A stretch of 64,000 nucleotides of DNA. Source: JBBDWJ01 sp040902925 (GTDB lineage: Bacteria > Acidobacteriota > Terriglobia > Bryobacterales > UBA6623). Positions 31,901 to 41,081 of this stretch are shown here, piece by piece. The position numbers and the translations under genes were made by a program. Positions within the stretch are counted from its first letter, which is position 1; every line of letters begins with the position of its first letter. The stretch spans positions 1 through 64,000 of the forward strand of contig JBBDWJ010000244.1 in the NCBI GenBank assembly GCA_040902925.1, in the 5' to 3' direction. Under the pieces are notes generated by a model. It was not told the DNA's origin, did no database searches, and saw nothing but the letters and a program-made list of their open reading frames with translations.

Positions 31901-33047
31901 GCAAAATGCCGCATTGCGCTCCGAGGATCTGCCTGCCGGGCTCAGCGATATATCGGGCTCGATGACTTTCACCGGCCGGCGTGTACGGATCGATGAGATC
32001 AAGGCCACTTCCGGCGGCGGCAGGGTCCGGCTTAGCGGCACGGCGGTCTACGAAGAAGGCACGGCGTCGTATCGCCTGAGCGCCGATGCCCAGCAGGTGC
32101 GCCTGCGCTACCCGACCAACATGACAAGCACCATCGACGGGCAACTGACGCTTTCGGGCAACGACCTGCAAACGCTGCTGACCGGCGAGATCATCGTCAT
32201 GCGGCTGTCGACCTCGCCGGAGGCCAACATGGGCAGCCTGATCGCCTCGCTCGGCGAGCCGCCGCGCACGCCCGCCGGAGGGCCTTTCCTCCGCAATACC
32301 CAGCTCAACGTGCGCCTCGGCTCCATACCCGACCTGCCGGTTCAAACCAGCATGTTTCGCAACATGCAGGTCGAAGTCGACATGCGCGTCGTCGGCACGG
32401 CCGTCAGCCCATCCCTGCTTGGCAACATCAGCGTTACCCAGGGCGAGATGCGCTTCCAGGGAACGCGCTACGTCATCAACCGCGGCGAGATCGACTTCAC
32501 CAACCCGTTCCGCGTCGAACCCGTACTCGACTTCGAGCTGGAAACACGCATTCGCGACGTCGATATCGCGCTCAACATCTCCGGGCCGGCACGCAACATG
32601 AATGTGAGCTACCGCTCCGATCCGCCGCTGGAATTCAACCAACTGGTTTCGCTGATCGCCGTGGGCCGGAGCCCGACTCTGGACCCGGTGCTGGCTGCGC
32701 AAGAGCGCGTCGAGGCGCAGCCGCTGATCCAGACCGGCGCCAATACGCTGCTGTCGCAGGCGCTTTCGCGGCCGTTTAGCAAGGGCTTGCAGCGTTTCTT
32801 CGGCGTCAGCCGTTTGCGGGTCGATCCCCAGGTGGGAGGGGCCGAGAGCGCCCCCACGGCGCGCATTTCAACCGAACAGCAGATCACCAACGACCTCACG
32901 CTGATCTACAGCTACAACCTGGCCGATTCCGAACAACAGAGCGTGCGGGTCGAATGGGCGCCCAGCCGCCGCCTGTCGTTCATCGTGACGCGCGACGAGA
33001 ACGGGCTGGTCGGCGCCGACGTGCTCTACAAAAAGAGGCTGCCCTGA
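28956..33047 (+). CDS. tamB: Translocation and assembly module protein TamB (AsmA-like, DUF490)
   Basis: A 1,363-residue protein with one N-terminal membrane anchor (WLGIPLLIAILLVIAFQATV), a very long repetitive beta-rich body with many G-x-V/L-x-L-x-G strands (the bridge-like beta-taco of AsmA/TamB proteins), and a C-terminal DUF490/TamB block with NISVTQGEMRFQGTRY, VINRGEIDFTNP and YRSDPPLEFNQLVSLI. It is anchored in the inner membrane and spans the periplasm, moving phospholipids and/or helping outer-membrane protein assembly with TamA. The upstream Omp85 gene strengthens the call. The pcm gene begins one base after its stop. Confidence 0.92.
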   Translation: MTEPMAVMKKLLSKLGRIRWSRWLGIPLLIAILLVIAFQATVRTDWFQHKVRDRVILELERATGGRVELGAFLFDPGTMTVTINRLVIHGAEQPPEPPLLSIPTLRIELTLVSLLSMQVSVRALQVQSPEIHLTVADDGTTNLPGGQRGAASGDSVDTLLDLAVDRLEVQQGSLYWNNVPHRLSVRGAGLQLGTRYERAEDRYALSFRVAELGFEYAESETVLSESEGELFVYRDRVEVPHLVVGTSGARIEAHAQMRGWQQPEIDAEYKGRFSIEPWKVRFGLQFLGEGLAELAGKLAWRGADESLAYSGSVALESAINSTGSEAPKVLASAEYSGDAARARLRNLDVAAFGGHFHGEAEAEVAPTAPPGWRLSGDFDGYSIRSVAEAARATGIANLPANLPWRSLLSGWLRAEGAGLDDAQLSASLILAPPQGLPPDQRLLEGVVDVVYRSSDQLLQFSRIDLSTGASRVAAHGSITADGRSILDLEATLDQLTDLATAARMAGIDISELPLQLQGQASLEGHFAGQLFLDRPPQGRFTGKLEANGLRTAGYDWRRFSGDLELEPGRLRLEQGILEDPDGTAQLALTVPLEDYRLSPAGPLAGNVKFSGFSVERFLATFGRSEKITGIAGGQVRLSGAVENPEFTAEATVREGAVWDELFQIATVKAQYAAGKLDVSSFEILKAPRPGSEGAQPRVRGQGQFTPADRRFRLDLSGGDWNLAQFDRFEGAARPPSGDVQLDLHASGRLSEGQELFDELDVTGNWNLQNVALGEQSLGSLAGNIATQGKQVYLDWKAALLGGQLSGKAELQPAGDQSFHGQMEFQKFQALGVAQLARLPVEQMQGEVDGSFTFSGDLAEPNNLKAEGTITRLEVGLTEIAGANKGYSLWNPFPMRFSLAERRLRLDGMRLLGQGTDIGIDGTIPFALMDPAENKLDVSVEGDFNLSVLESFRSGLEASGVSSVEVNIRGTMEQPQLRGRLRLQNAALRSEDLPAGLSDISGSMTFTGRRVRIDEIKATSGGGRVRLSGTAVYEEGTASYRLSADAQQVRLRYPTNMTSTIDGQLTLSGNDLQTLLTGEIIVMRLSTSPEANMGSLIASLGEPPRTPAGGPFLRNTQLNVRLGSIPDLPVQTSMFRNMQVEVDMRVVGTAVSPSLLGNISVTQGEMRFQGTRYVINRGEIDFTNPFRVEPVLDFELETRIRDVDIALNISGPARNMNVSYRSDPPLEFNQLVSLIAVGRSPTLDPVLAAQERVEAQPLIQTGANTLLSQALSRPFSKGLQRFFGVSRLRVDPQVGGAESAPTARISTEQQITNDLTLIYSYNLADSEQQSVRVEWAPSRRLSFIVTRDENGLVGADVLYKKRLP

Positions 33048-33048
33048 A

Positions 33049-33693
33049 ATGCTGACGTGGGAACAGTTGCGGCATCGTATGGTCGAAGAGCAACTGCGCA
33101 ACCGCGGCATCCGGGACGAGCGCGTTTTGCGCGCGATGGAAACCGTGCCGCGTCACGAGTTCGTCCCCAAGCCCCACCGCCACCTGGCCTACAACGACGA
33201 GCCGCAGCCGATCGGCGCCGAGCAGACGATTTCGCAGCCCTACATGGTCGCGGCGATGGCCGAAGCGCTGGTTCTGGATGGAAACGAAAAGGTTCTCGAA
33301 GTGGGGGCGGGGTCGGGGTACGCGGCGGCTGTTATGTCGTTGCTGGCCGCCCACGTCTATGCGCTGGATACTGAGCCTGCGCTCGCCGAGCTTGCCCGCG
33401 CCAACCTGGAAAAGACCGGGTTTGCCAGCCAGGTGACGGTATTGTGCGGGGATGGCACGTTAGGCTACCCGCAAGAAGCGCCGTATCAGGCCATCTCCGT
33501 GGCCGCCGGAGCGCCGCGCATCCCGCAAGCCTTGATCGACCAGCTCGACCCCGGGGGCGGCCGTCTGGCCATTCCCGTCGGCTCCACCCAGGATCAGGAA
33601 TTACACCTGATACGCCGCAACGGCGATAAGACCGAGACGCGCAAAGTTGCCAACTGCCGCTTCGTGCCTCTGCGGGGAGCGGAAGGCTGGTAG
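33049..33693 (+). CDS. pcm: Protein-L-isoaspartate O-methyltransferase Pcm
   Basis: A 214-residue SAM-dependent enzyme that starts repair of isoaspartyl residues in aged proteins. The N-terminal block VEEQLRNRGIRDERVLRAM, the substrate motif HLAYNDEPQPIGAEQTISQPY and the SAM motif VLEVGAGSGYAAAV are all present, with the C-terminal GGGRLAIPVG. The length is typical. The start follows the tamB stop by one base, so it is translationally coupled to the envelope operon. Confidence 0.95.
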   Translation: MLTWEQLRHRMVEEQLRNRGIRDERVLRAMETVPRHEFVPKPHRHLAYNDEPQPIGAEQTISQPYMVAAMAEALVLDGNEKVLEVGAGSGYAAAVMSLLAAHVYALDTEPALAELARANLEKTGFASQVTVLCGDGTLGYPQEAPYQAISVAAGAPRIPQALIDQLDPGGGRLAIPVGSTQDQELHLIRRNGDKTETRKVANCRFVPLRGAEGW

Positions 33694-33765
33694 CGGGATA
33701 CCTTGATGCGAAATCAAGCGGCGCCCAAGGCAAGGCCGTCAGAAGCCATCGGCTCAGCCCCGCCT

Positions 33766-35571
33766 CTACCGCGACTCGGCCGGCTTCATCGTATGCGCCC
33801 GAATCCAGCCTGAAATCGCTTCCAGAGCGGCGGGCGCCATCGTCTCCTCAATGCGGGCATACTCGAGCGGCAAACCCGTCTCGCTAGTCTGCAATAAGTG
33901 GTTCAACTTCGCCGGCCGCATGACCTGGTAGTCATTGTTCCCGCTGGCCTTCAGCGCCTGCTCGATCGGCGGAAGATTGTTATCCGGCGGCACCTGGAGG
34001 TCGTTTTCTCCAATGATCACCAACACCGGACGCTTCACCTTTGTAAGCGCGGGAATCGGGTCATAGGTCAGGAAAAAACGGAACCACGGCGTAAGCAGCA
34101 TCTTGGCCTGCTCGCCGAGCGGAGATTCTTCTGATAACCCGGCTGCCTCGCGCTGCTCGGAGCTCAGCTCCTGGACGATCTCCTTCTGCAGGGCGGCCAG
34201 CCGCTGGCGGGCCTGCGAGTCGTCGCTCTCCTCCTTCACGATGGCGTACATTCGCTCTTGCATTTCCCGGTTGGCGGCGATGGCATCGTCATCCGCCCCC
34301 ATGACGCGCATCAATGCCTCCGACTGCACATGGATAATCTCTTCGCCAGTCAGCCCCGGGGCGGCGAGGAGAACCAGGAACGCGACGCTGTCGGATTCCA
34401 CCGCGGCCAAGGGAGCGACGATCGCACCCTCGCTGTGCCCGATCAAACCGATCTTCTTGGCGTTGATCTCTGGCCGTGATTTCAGAAATCCGACGGCGGC
34501 CAAGGCGTCGCCGGCGAAATCGCGGCTGGTCGCCTCCGTGATGCTGCCCTGCGAGCCGCCAACGCCGCGATCATCGAAACGCAGCACGGCGATTCCGTGG
34601 CGGGTGAGGTGGTCGGCCAACACCAGAAACGGCCGGTGACCCATGATCGACTCGTCGCGGTCCTGTGCGCCCGAACCGGTCAGCAATACCGCCGCCGGAT
34701 ACGGCCCTTCCCCGCGCGGCGTGGTCAGCGTGCCGGCGAATTGCAGTCCGGCGGCTTCGTTGCGGAAAACGACCTCCTCCTCGTTGTAGGGGTAGGGTTT
34801 TTGAGGGTCTTGCGAACGGCTCAGCCGGGGCTCTTCACGGTGGCGATGGAGAGTCAGCGGCAAAGACCCGCCGCCCTGCCGCCACTCCCCATCGATCTCC
34901 GAGCGCGGCCCGTTGAACTTGCCGGCGAATACCGCCGCCGGGCGCTTCAACTCCAGCCGCACGGAGTCCGCCTGCACCTCGATTCTCTCGATCTTGAGCC
35001 CCGCGGCTCCCTGGTCCACACTATCCAAGGTTCCGCTATAGGCTCCTTGGCCGTCTTTGGCGATGCGCGCAATCAGCCGCAGCTCGATGGCTCCGGTATC
35101 CAGCACGCCGACCCAGATACCGGCCAGGTCCTCGCCAGGAACCCCCGGCTGTGTAAAGGGAGTTGGATCGCCTCCGTCGGCCTGCTTGCGCACCGAGCGG
35201 CGCAGGCGGAACGTCAATTCCGTGATGCCCTGCGTATAGTCGCCCGCGATCGCCTTGCCGTCGTCGGAGAGCGTACCCGAAAAGGCCGGGTTTCCCGGCA
35301 CGCCGGGCATGGCGAAGGCGACATCCCGCCCTTCGACCATCACATTCGCCAGGCTCAGGCCCCGGGTATCCTGGGCCGGGATATCGATAACCCCGCTCCA
35401 GACGCCTTCGGCGTCGGTTTTCAGCTCGACGGCGATATCGAGCGCGTTCCCTCGGATGTCAATCGACCCTTCCCAGTAGCCCGCAGGCGTCGCTTCTTGC
35501 GCCAGGGCGGCCGCCGTCCATAGCGCCGCCAGACCGAGAAGAAGGGCTGCCTGAGATAACCGCTTCGCCAT
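33766..35571 (-). CDS. Secreted alpha/beta hydrolase with duplicated N-terminal beta domain
   Basis: A 601-residue exported protein. It has a signal peptide (MAKRLSQAALLLGLAALW...ALAQ), then two related domains of about 95 residues (GYWEGSIDI... and GIWVGVLDT...) that each end in a SGTLSDDGKAI- or AGKFNGPRSEI-like strand. A C-terminal hydrolase domain (about residues 270-600) follows, with the nucleophile elbow GHSEGAIV, an oxyanion-side TGSGAQDRDE and FDDRGVGGS. The Asp and His of the triad are probably in IIGENDLQV and PAKLNHL. It resembles S9-like or serine aminopeptidase-like hydrolases of unknown substrate. The ATG at 35571 is chosen for the signal peptide; the frame extends to 35700. 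Confidence 0.82.
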   Translation of the reverse strand: MAKRLSQAALLLGLAALWTAAALAQEATPAGYWEGSIDIRGNALDIAVELKTDAEGVWSGVIDIPAQDTRGLSLANVMVEGRDVAFAMPGVPGNPAFSGTLSDDGKAIAGDYTQGITELTFRLRRSVRKQADGGDPTPFTQPGVPGEDLAGIWVGVLDTGAIELRLIARIAKDGQGAYSGTLDSVDQGAAGLKIERIEVQADSVRLELKRPAAVFAGKFNGPRSEIDGEWRQGGGSLPLTLHRHREEPRLSRSQDPQKPYPYNEEEVVFRNEAAGLQFAGTLTTPRGEGPYPAAVLLTGSGAQDRDESIMGHRPFLVLADHLTRHGIAVLRFDDRGVGGSQGSITEATSRDFAGDALAAVGFLKSRPEINAKKIGLIGHSEGAIVAPLAAVESDSVAFLVLLAAPGLTGEEIIHVQSEALMRVMGADDDAIAANREMQERMYAIVKEESDDSQARQRLAALQKEIVQELSSEQREAAGLSEESPLGEQAKMLLTPWFRFFLTYDPIPALTKVKRPVLVIIGENDLQVPPDNNLPPIEQALKASGNNDYQVMRPAKLNHLLQTSETGLPLEYARIEETMAPAALEAISGWIRAHTMKPAESR

Positions 35572-35712
35572 GATTGGCCTCGCCAGGTCCTTATAGGGAA
35601 GGAGCTTACCGCCCGCCGGCCGCAAGGCCGCGAGGGCATGCAACGCCGCAAGGGTCCGCGCGTTGGAGATATAGACGCAGCCAATCCCGAATAATTTCAA
35701 AAAACCGCGGCC

Positions 35713-36231
35713 TCACCGGCCTGTGGCCAACTCCTGAGCAAGCTCGTCCAGCCAGCCCTGAATCCGCCGCCGGTTCACGCCCAGATCCCCGTGGCCATAG
35801 TGCGAGCGGCTGTAGATCGCAATCGTTGAGCGGCCGTCATTGGCCGGCAGCAGCCGTAGGGTTACCGTGTCGGGGAAATGGATAACGGGTGTCAGCGCCT
35901 CATACTCATATTGATCCTCGTTCGAATCGCTCGACAGCAGCGTCACCCGAGCCTGCCGTTCGATCACACGGAACCAGGCCGCTCGAAGCTCCTCCAAAGA
36001 GGCATCAAACACCGGGCTTGGGGCATGAGGCTGCGCCACGCACAGTTCCCGCGGGCAGACCAGATATTGATTGGGAGACGCCTTCAGCTCCAGCGTCGAA
36101 AAGTCCACTGGCGCGCGATCCATCGGGCCAAACGCCCGCTCCAGCAGCCCGGCGCGGCCATAGATCGAGGCTAGAGCTACGTAGATGACGACCGGAGCTC
36201 CAACAATGAGCAGCAGCACTTTCCACCACAT
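35713..36231 (-). CDS. DUF1499-like membrane-anchored protein
   Basis: A 172-residue protein with an N-terminal hydrophobic helix (VLLLIVGAPVVIYVALA) and a soluble domain that resembles the DUF1499 family: a CPRELC pair, FDASLEELRAAWFRVIERQARV, then FPDTVTLRLLP and a Ser-Arg-Ser-rich IYSRSHYGHGDLGVNRRR block. The function is unknown. The ATG at 36231 starts the membrane helix; upstream open frame to 36471 is implausible and overlaps sppA. It lies between sppA and the hydrolase on the same strand. Confidence 0.75.
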   Translation of the reverse strand: MWWKVLLLIVGAPVVIYVALASIYGRAGLLERAFGPMDRAPVDFSTLELKASPNQYLVCPRELCVAQPHAPSPVFDASLEELRAAWFRVIERQARVTLLSSDSNEDQYEYEALTPVIHFPDTVTLRLLPANDGRSTIAIYSRSHYGHGDLGVNRRRIQGWLDELAQELATGR

Positions 36232-36407
36232 AGCTCCAGCATGACCGATTTGGAAACAGTGGTGGAACCGCGGCGTGATTTCGCGGCAAAACCGCGCCAG
36301 CCTGTTGAGGTTCGACCCGTGCGACAGTAGCTGGCCGCTTTTCGGGCCGTTTCGAAAGCGTTCGGCCCGAGCCCGCGGCTTCCGGCTTTTAGCTCTACTG
36401 CACAGTT

Positions 36408-38141
36408 CTACTGCACAGTGATCGTGTAGGGTGTCAGGCGCATCATGCCGCCTTCCAGCAGCGCAGGCCACGACGAGATGTCTCCGAAGTGAGCGCGCAG
36501 GAAGCCGCGCAGCCGCGAGAGATCGGCCGACTGCCGATCGAACAGCACGTCGATGAACCGTTTCGGCGTCGGGTAGGTGACCAGCCGCACGGTATCTTCC
36601 TCTTTCAGGCCGGCCTCCCGCTTGGCGACTTCAATGGCCTTTTCGAATCCACCGATTTCGTCGATCAGGCCGTTGCGCTGCGCCTGGGACCCCAGCCAGA
36701 CTCGACCCTGCGCCAGTTCGTGGATCTCGTCCCAGGCCTTGCCGCGGGCGTCGGCCACCTTCTGGACGAAAACGCGGTAGGTCTCTTCGATGCCTTCGCG
36801 CAGCTTGGCGCGTTCCACCTCGGTGAGGCTGCGGTAGTCGGTGTAAATGTCGGCATAGCGTCCGCGCGTGAGAATCTCCTTCTTCAGGCCGATCTTTTCA
36901 TAAAACCCGTGCAAGTTCAGCTTCCCGAAAAATACGCCAATCGAACCGGTGTAGGTGCCGGGATACGCCACCAGCGGGGCCTTCGTCATCGCCAGATAAT
37001 AGCCTCCGGAAGCCGCTACGTCGCTCATCGAAACCACCAGCGGCTTGGCCTCTTGAAGTAGTTGCATCTCGCGCCACATCTCGTCGGAAGCAAAGGCATC
37101 ACCGCCGGGCGAATCCACGCGCAAGATGACCGCCTTGGTCTCTTCGTCCTCGCGCACGCTACGCAGCGTTTCGACAAAGCTGTCTGAGCCCAGGATGCGG
37201 CTTCCAAACGGATCGTTGTCGTTGTCTCCCTGCATGATCGCGCCGACCGCGTAAACAACCGCCACCTTGTTGTCGCCGCCGAGCCCAAGCGATTCGCGGG
37301 ACACCTTGCGGTAGCGCTTGGAACTGATCTCGTTCAGCTCCTCGACGCTGAGCTGCTCCTCCAGTTTGTCGTGGAACTCATCCTCGTACAGCATTCCGTC
37401 GACCAGCCCGGCTTCGAGCGCTTTCGAGGAAAGAAAGGGGCCGTCGTCAACGATCGCCCGCATCTGTTCGGGCGTTTTGCCGCGCGACTCGCTGGTGGCG
37501 GCGAGAAACTGCTCAAAAATCTCGTCGAGGATCGAATTGGTGACTTCACGGAAGGCGTCGGACATTTCATTGCGCGAGTAGGGCTCGACGGCGCTCTTGT
37601 ACTTGCCTACGTTTTCCATTTCCGCCTGGATGCCCATCTTGGCGAGCGTGTCCTTGAAGAAGGAAACCTCGGCGCGGAACCCGCGCACGTCGAGCAGCGC
37701 CTCCGGCAGGATGTACACCTGATCGGCGGCGCTGGCGACGTAGTAGTCCAGCGAGCTGCCGCCCGAAAGCAAAGCGACTACGGGCTTGCCGGACTTCTGG
37801 AATTGCTCAATGTCCCAACGGAGCTCCTGGGCGCGGGCCCAGCCCACTTCGAGGCCATCGCAATAAAGCGCCACGGCCCGGATGCGCTTGTCCGCCGCCG
37901 CATTTTGGAACATATTGCGCACGTCCAGCATCGTCACCGACGTGCCCTGGCCCAGGAAATCCAGCGAAAAATCCATAAACTGATGCTCTGGAAGGTCGCC
38001 GGAAAGCTCGATCGAGAGCACGGAATCGGTTTCGATGCCGGGCTCGCGCGATTCCAAAGACGCAAACACCATGGCGCCAATCACCACCATCATGACGACG
38101 AGAATGATGCCGGTCAGCACACCGAGCAGATACTTGAGCAT
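36408..38141 (-). CDS. sppA: Signal peptide peptidase SppA (67K type)
   Basis: A 577-residue protease of the inner membrane that degrades cleaved signal peptides. The N-terminus is a membrane anchor (LLGVLTGIILVVMMVVIGAMV), followed by two tandem SppA-fold domains as in the E. coli 67K form. The catalytic Lys182 lies in GKYKSAVEPYSR in the first half and Ser378 in SDVAASGGYY in the second, as expected for the Ser-Lys dyad. The GSIGVFFGK block follows the serine. It is divergent from gatB. Confidence 0.94.
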   Translation of the reverse strand: MLKYLLGVLTGIILVVMMVVIGAMVFASLESREPGIETDSVLSIELSGDLPEHQFMDFSLDFLGQGTSVTMLDVRNMFQNAAADKRIRAVALYCDGLEVGWARAQELRWDIEQFQKSGKPVVALLSGGSSLDYYVASAADQVYILPEALLDVRGFRAEVSFFKDTLAKMGIQAEMENVGKYKSAVEPYSRNEMSDAFREVTNSILDEIFEQFLAATSESRGKTPEQMRAIVDDGPFLSSKALEAGLVDGMLYEDEFHDKLEEQLSVEELNEISSKRYRKVSRESLGLGGDNKVAVVYAVGAIMQGDNDNDPFGSRILGSDSFVETLRSVREDEETKAVILRVDSPGGDAFASDEMWREMQLLQEAKPLVVSMSDVAASGGYYLAMTKAPLVAYPGTYTGSIGVFFGKLNLHGFYEKIGLKKEILTRGRYADIYTDYRSLTEVERAKLREGIEETYRVFVQKVADARGKAWDEIHELAQGRVWLGSQAQRNGLIDEIGGFEKAIEVAKREAGLKEEDTVRLVTYPTPKRFIDVLFDRQSADLSRLRGFLRAHFGDISSWPALLEGGMMRLTPYTITVQ

Positions 38142-38352
38142 GAGAAACCTCGCGGGGACCCGTCGGGGCGGGCTCGCCTTACACGCAGCGCTGCGAGTTG
38201 CCGCGGCAAGCCTTCCAACGCATTATATCCTGTGGCGTGAGAACGACTTGGTGATTGTCCGCTGAGGAGATCCAAGCTGGCAAGCGCTACAGGCGCATCG
38301 AGAAACGATGGCCAAAGGCCGGCGAATCGAAGGGCCTTCGAGCGCCGCTTGT

Positions 38353-38358
38353 TATAAT
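38353..38358 (+). promoter_or_regulatory. Candidate -10 box for gatB
   Basis: A perfect TATAAT lies 46 bases upstream of the gatB ATG in the divergent sppA/gatB spacer. A recognisable -35 is not present. Confidence 0.45.
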
Positions 38359-38404
38359 TTCTGTCGTATCGCTTTGGAATCGTTTTTCTCGCCAGGAGCA
38401 CTCG

Positions 38405-39886
38405 ATGGACGTGATGGAAGCCGGCGTCGCCGATGCCGCCACAATCGCCAAGTACGAGCCGGTTATCGGGCTCGAAGTGCATGTCCAGCTCGGCACGAGA
38501 ACCAAGATTTTCTGCGGCTGCTCGACCGAATTCGGCAATCCTCCCAATACGCAAACCTGCCCGGTATGCCTGGGCCTGCCCGGCGCGCTGCCTGTTTTGA
38601 ATCGCCAGGCCGTCACGCTCGCCGTCCGGGCGTCGCTGGCGCTCAACTGCCAGGTGCGCTCGTTCTCGCGGTTCGCGCGAAAAAATTACTTCTATCCGGA
38701 CCTGCCCAAGGGCTACCAGATCTCCCAGTATGACCAGCCGGTGGCCGAACACGGCTGGATCGAGGTCGTGCTCGAGGACGGAACCACCAAACGCATCGGC
38801 ATCACGCGGCTGCATCTGGAAGACGATGCCGGGAAAAACTCCCACGAGGGCTTCCCTGACAGCGGCCGCTACAGCTATGTCGATTTGAATCGCACCGGCG
38901 TGCCGCTGGCCGAGATCGTCAGCGAGCCTGACCTGCGCAGCGCCGACGAGGCCTTCGCCTACCTCACTGAACTCAAGCAGATCATGCAATTCGTTGGCGT
39001 CTCCGACTGCGATATGGAAAAAGGACAATTGCGCTGCGACGCCAATGTTTCGGTGCGGCTCAAGGGCGCGGAAAAGTTCGGCACCAAGGCCGAAGTCAAA
39101 AATCTCAACTCGTTCCGCTTCGCGAAGCTCGCTATCGAGTACGAAATCGCGCGCCAGGTAGCGGTGCTCGAAGCGGGCGGCGTGATTCCGCAAGAGACAC
39201 GGCTGTACAACACCGTGACGGGCGAAACGGTAACCATGCGCAGCAAGGAAGAAGCGCACGATTACCGTTACTTCCCCGAGCCCGACCTGATGCCGCTGGT
39301 CATCGGCGACGAGTGGCGCGAGGAAATCGAACGCGCCATGCCGGAATTGCCGGCCGCCAAGCGGCAGCGCTTTATCGGCGTCTACGGGCTCTCCGAATAC
39401 GACGCCCGCGTGCTCTCTTCGACGCAACTGCTGGCGGACTATTTCGAAGCAGCGGCCAAGGCGTCGGGAGACCCGAAAATCGCCGCCAACTGGGTGCAAG
39501 GCGAGCTCGCCGGCGCTTTGAACACCACGGGCAAAACGATCGCCGACTCGCCCGTATCGGCCGCCCGGCTTGCGGAGCTGGTAAAGCTTGTCGCCGACGG
39601 CACGCTCTCAGGCAAGCTCGGCAAGGACGTCTTCGCCAAAATGTTCGCATCCGGAAAAACCGCGGCTGAAATCGTGGAAGCCGAAGGGCTCAAGCAGATC
39701 AGCGACACCGGTGCGCTGCAAAAAATCATCGATGACGTGCTGGCGAAAAACGCGGGCCAGGTCGCGACTTACAAAGGCGGCAAGACCAGCGTGCTCGGCT
39801 TCTTCGTCGGCCAGGTGATGAAGGCGACCCGCGGGCAAGCCAACCCCCAGGCCGTCAACGATTTATTGAAGAAGGCGCTCGAGTAG
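38405..39886 (+). CDS. gatB: Aspartyl/glutamyl-tRNA amidotransferase subunit B GatB
   Basis: A 493-residue subunit of the GatCAB complex that converts misacylated Glu-tRNA(Gln)/Asp-tRNA(Asn) to the amide form. It opens with [13 protein letters not shown] and contains the zinc-type cysteines in CGCSTEFG and [16 protein letters not shown], then [27 protein letters not shown]-like [11 protein letters not shown] and [17 protein letters not shown]. The GatB/YqeY tail domain closes the protein. The start ATG at 38405 has AGGAG seven bases upstream; the frame extends to 38255 without a signal. gatA and gatC are not in the window. Confidence 0.96.
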   Translation: MDVMEAGVADAATIAKYEPVIGLEVHVQLGTRTKIFCGCSTEFGNPPNTQTCPVCLGLPGALPVLNRQAVTLAVRASLALNCQVRSFSRFARKNYFYPDLPKGYQISQYDQPVAEHGWIEVVLEDGTTKRIGITRLHLEDDAGKNSHEGFPDSGRYSYVDLNRTGVPLAEIVSEPDLRSADEAFAYLTELKQIMQFVGVSDCDMEKGQLRCDANVSVRLKGAEKFGTKAEVKNLNSFRFAKLAIEYEIARQVAVLEAGGVIPQETRLYNTVTGETVTMRSKEEAHDYRYFPEPDLMPLVIGDEWREEIERAMPELPAAKRQRFIGVYGLSEYDARVLSSTQLLADYFEAAAKASGDPKIAANWVQGELAGALNTTGKTIADSPVSAARLAELVKLVADGTLSGKLGKDVFAKMFASGKTAAEIVEAEGLKQISDTGALQKIIDDVLAKNAGQVATYKGGKTSVLGFFVGQVMKATRGQANPQAVNDLLKKALE

Positions 39887-39953
39887 CGGAACGGTAGAGG
39901 GCTAGTAGCGCGACAGGTTGCGCCCGCGGCCGCCTTTCGCCGAGGATTACAGC

Positions 39954-40910
39954 ATGCCGAAGACAACCCATCCTTGGACTCGCCGCGAAATGTTTTTAGG
40001 CGCCGCGGCATCGCTGGCAGCGGCATCCTCACCGGCCGCGGCTCCCGATGAAGCGCCGGCCGGCAAGCCGACCCTGTGCATGTTCTCGAAGCACCTGGCG
40101 CACCTGAACTACAAAGACCTCGGCCGCACTCTCCGCGAATTGGGTTTTCCGGGGGTCGATCTGACCACCCGCCCGGGCGGACACGTGCTTCCCGAACGGG
40201 TCGCGGAAGACCTTCCCAAGGCCTTTCAGGCTCTCGAAGGCGAGGGCATCCGGACGCCGATGATCACTACCGGTCTGACGTCGCTGAAAGACCCCGCCGC
40301 GCGGCCGACGCTGCAAACGGCGGCAAAGCTGAAAATTCCCTACTGGAAACCTGGATACTACCGCTACCGCGATCTCTCGAAGCTCGAAGAGACGCTAAAC
40401 GAGGTGAAGCGGGAGATCGAAGCACTGGCCGCGGTAGGCCAGCAAGCCGGAATCCAAGGGGGATTTCACAACCACTCCGGAACTTATGTCGGCGCGGCGA
40501 TGTGGGACCACTGGTGGATCTTGCGCGACACGGACCCCAAGACGTTCGGCTTCTACTTCGACCCCTGTCACGCCACGATTGAGGGCGGCGACGCGGGCTG
40601 GCAGATCGGCTTCCATCGTCTGGCCGGCCGCATCAACATGGTCTCGATCAAGGATTTCTACTGGGAGAAACAGGGCGGCGAGTGGCAGGTGCGCATGTGT
40701 CCTCTCGGCGAAGGCATGGTCAACTTCCCGAAGTTTTTTGAGCTGCTCGCCGCGAGCGGGTTTGCAGGCCCAATCTCCCTGCACATCGAGTACGAACTGG
40801 ATGCCCCAACCGAATCCGCGCGTCACGAAAAGGAACTAGCCGCCATCGAGAAGGACCACGCCTTTCTGAAGCAGCAGGTGGAGAAGGCGTACGGGACGTT
40901 GGTCGGTTGA
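39954..40910 (+). CDS. Tat-exported sugar phosphate isomerase/epimerase-like TIM-barrel protein
   Basis: A 318-residue protein of the xylose-isomerase-like (AP endonuclease 2) fold. A twin-arginine signal is present at the start: TRREMFLGAAASLAAASS, with an Ala-rich h-region and an ASSPAAA cleavage zone. The barrel contains GFPGVDLTTRPGGH, GGFHNHSGTYVGAAMWD and FYFDPCHATIEGG, followed by NMVSIKDF, which hold the expected metal His/Glu/Asp positions. Many Acidobacteriota and Planctomycetota encode such secreted proteins of unproven substrate. It connects with the Tat system encoded in this window. The start ATG 39954 gives the signal; the frame opens at 39918. Confidence 0.85.
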   Translation: MPKTTHPWTRREMFLGAAASLAAASSPAAAPDEAPAGKPTLCMFSKHLAHLNYKDLGRTLRELGFPGVDLTTRPGGHVLPERVAEDLPKAFQALEGEGIRTPMITTGLTSLKDPAARPTLQTAAKLKIPYWKPGYYRYRDLSKLEETLNEVKREIEALAAVGQQAGIQGGFHNHSGTYVGAAMWDHWWILRDTDPKTFGFYFDPCHATIEGGDAGWQIGFHRLAGRINMVSIKDFYWEKQGGEWQVRMCPLGEGMVNFPKFFELLAASGFAGPISLHIEYELDAPTESARHEKELAAIEKDHAFLKQQVEKAYGTLVG

Positions 40911-40977
40911 TCGGTTGAGCCGTCGTCGTTAGAGATTCGCCGAGCACCCATGAAAAGGCGCCTGGCCAAGTATCGCC

Positions 40978-41018
40978 GCAGGCGATCCGAGCCCCATGCG
41001 CAAGCATGGGGTTACACG
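40978..41018. repeat. Extragenic palindrome, CTCGGATCGC family copy 2 (inverted)
   Basis: The stem is CCCCATGC (40992-40999) and GCATGGGG (41004-41011) with a GCAA loop. Read on the minus strand it has the same frame as the copy at 15037: GTGTRACCCCA, a stem, TGGGGCTCGGATCGC and YTGCG. The stem differs from copy 1 at several positions but remains perfectly paired. Confidence 0.8.
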
Positions 41019-41081
41019 CGGCAGCGCGCCACGCCAGCCGTCCCCAACTCCCGGCCACTCAAAATCAAGAGCCACTACCGG

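Noticed and set aside
38114..39499. 461-residue open frame on the minus strand
   Set aside because: Antisense to gatB, a certain gene.
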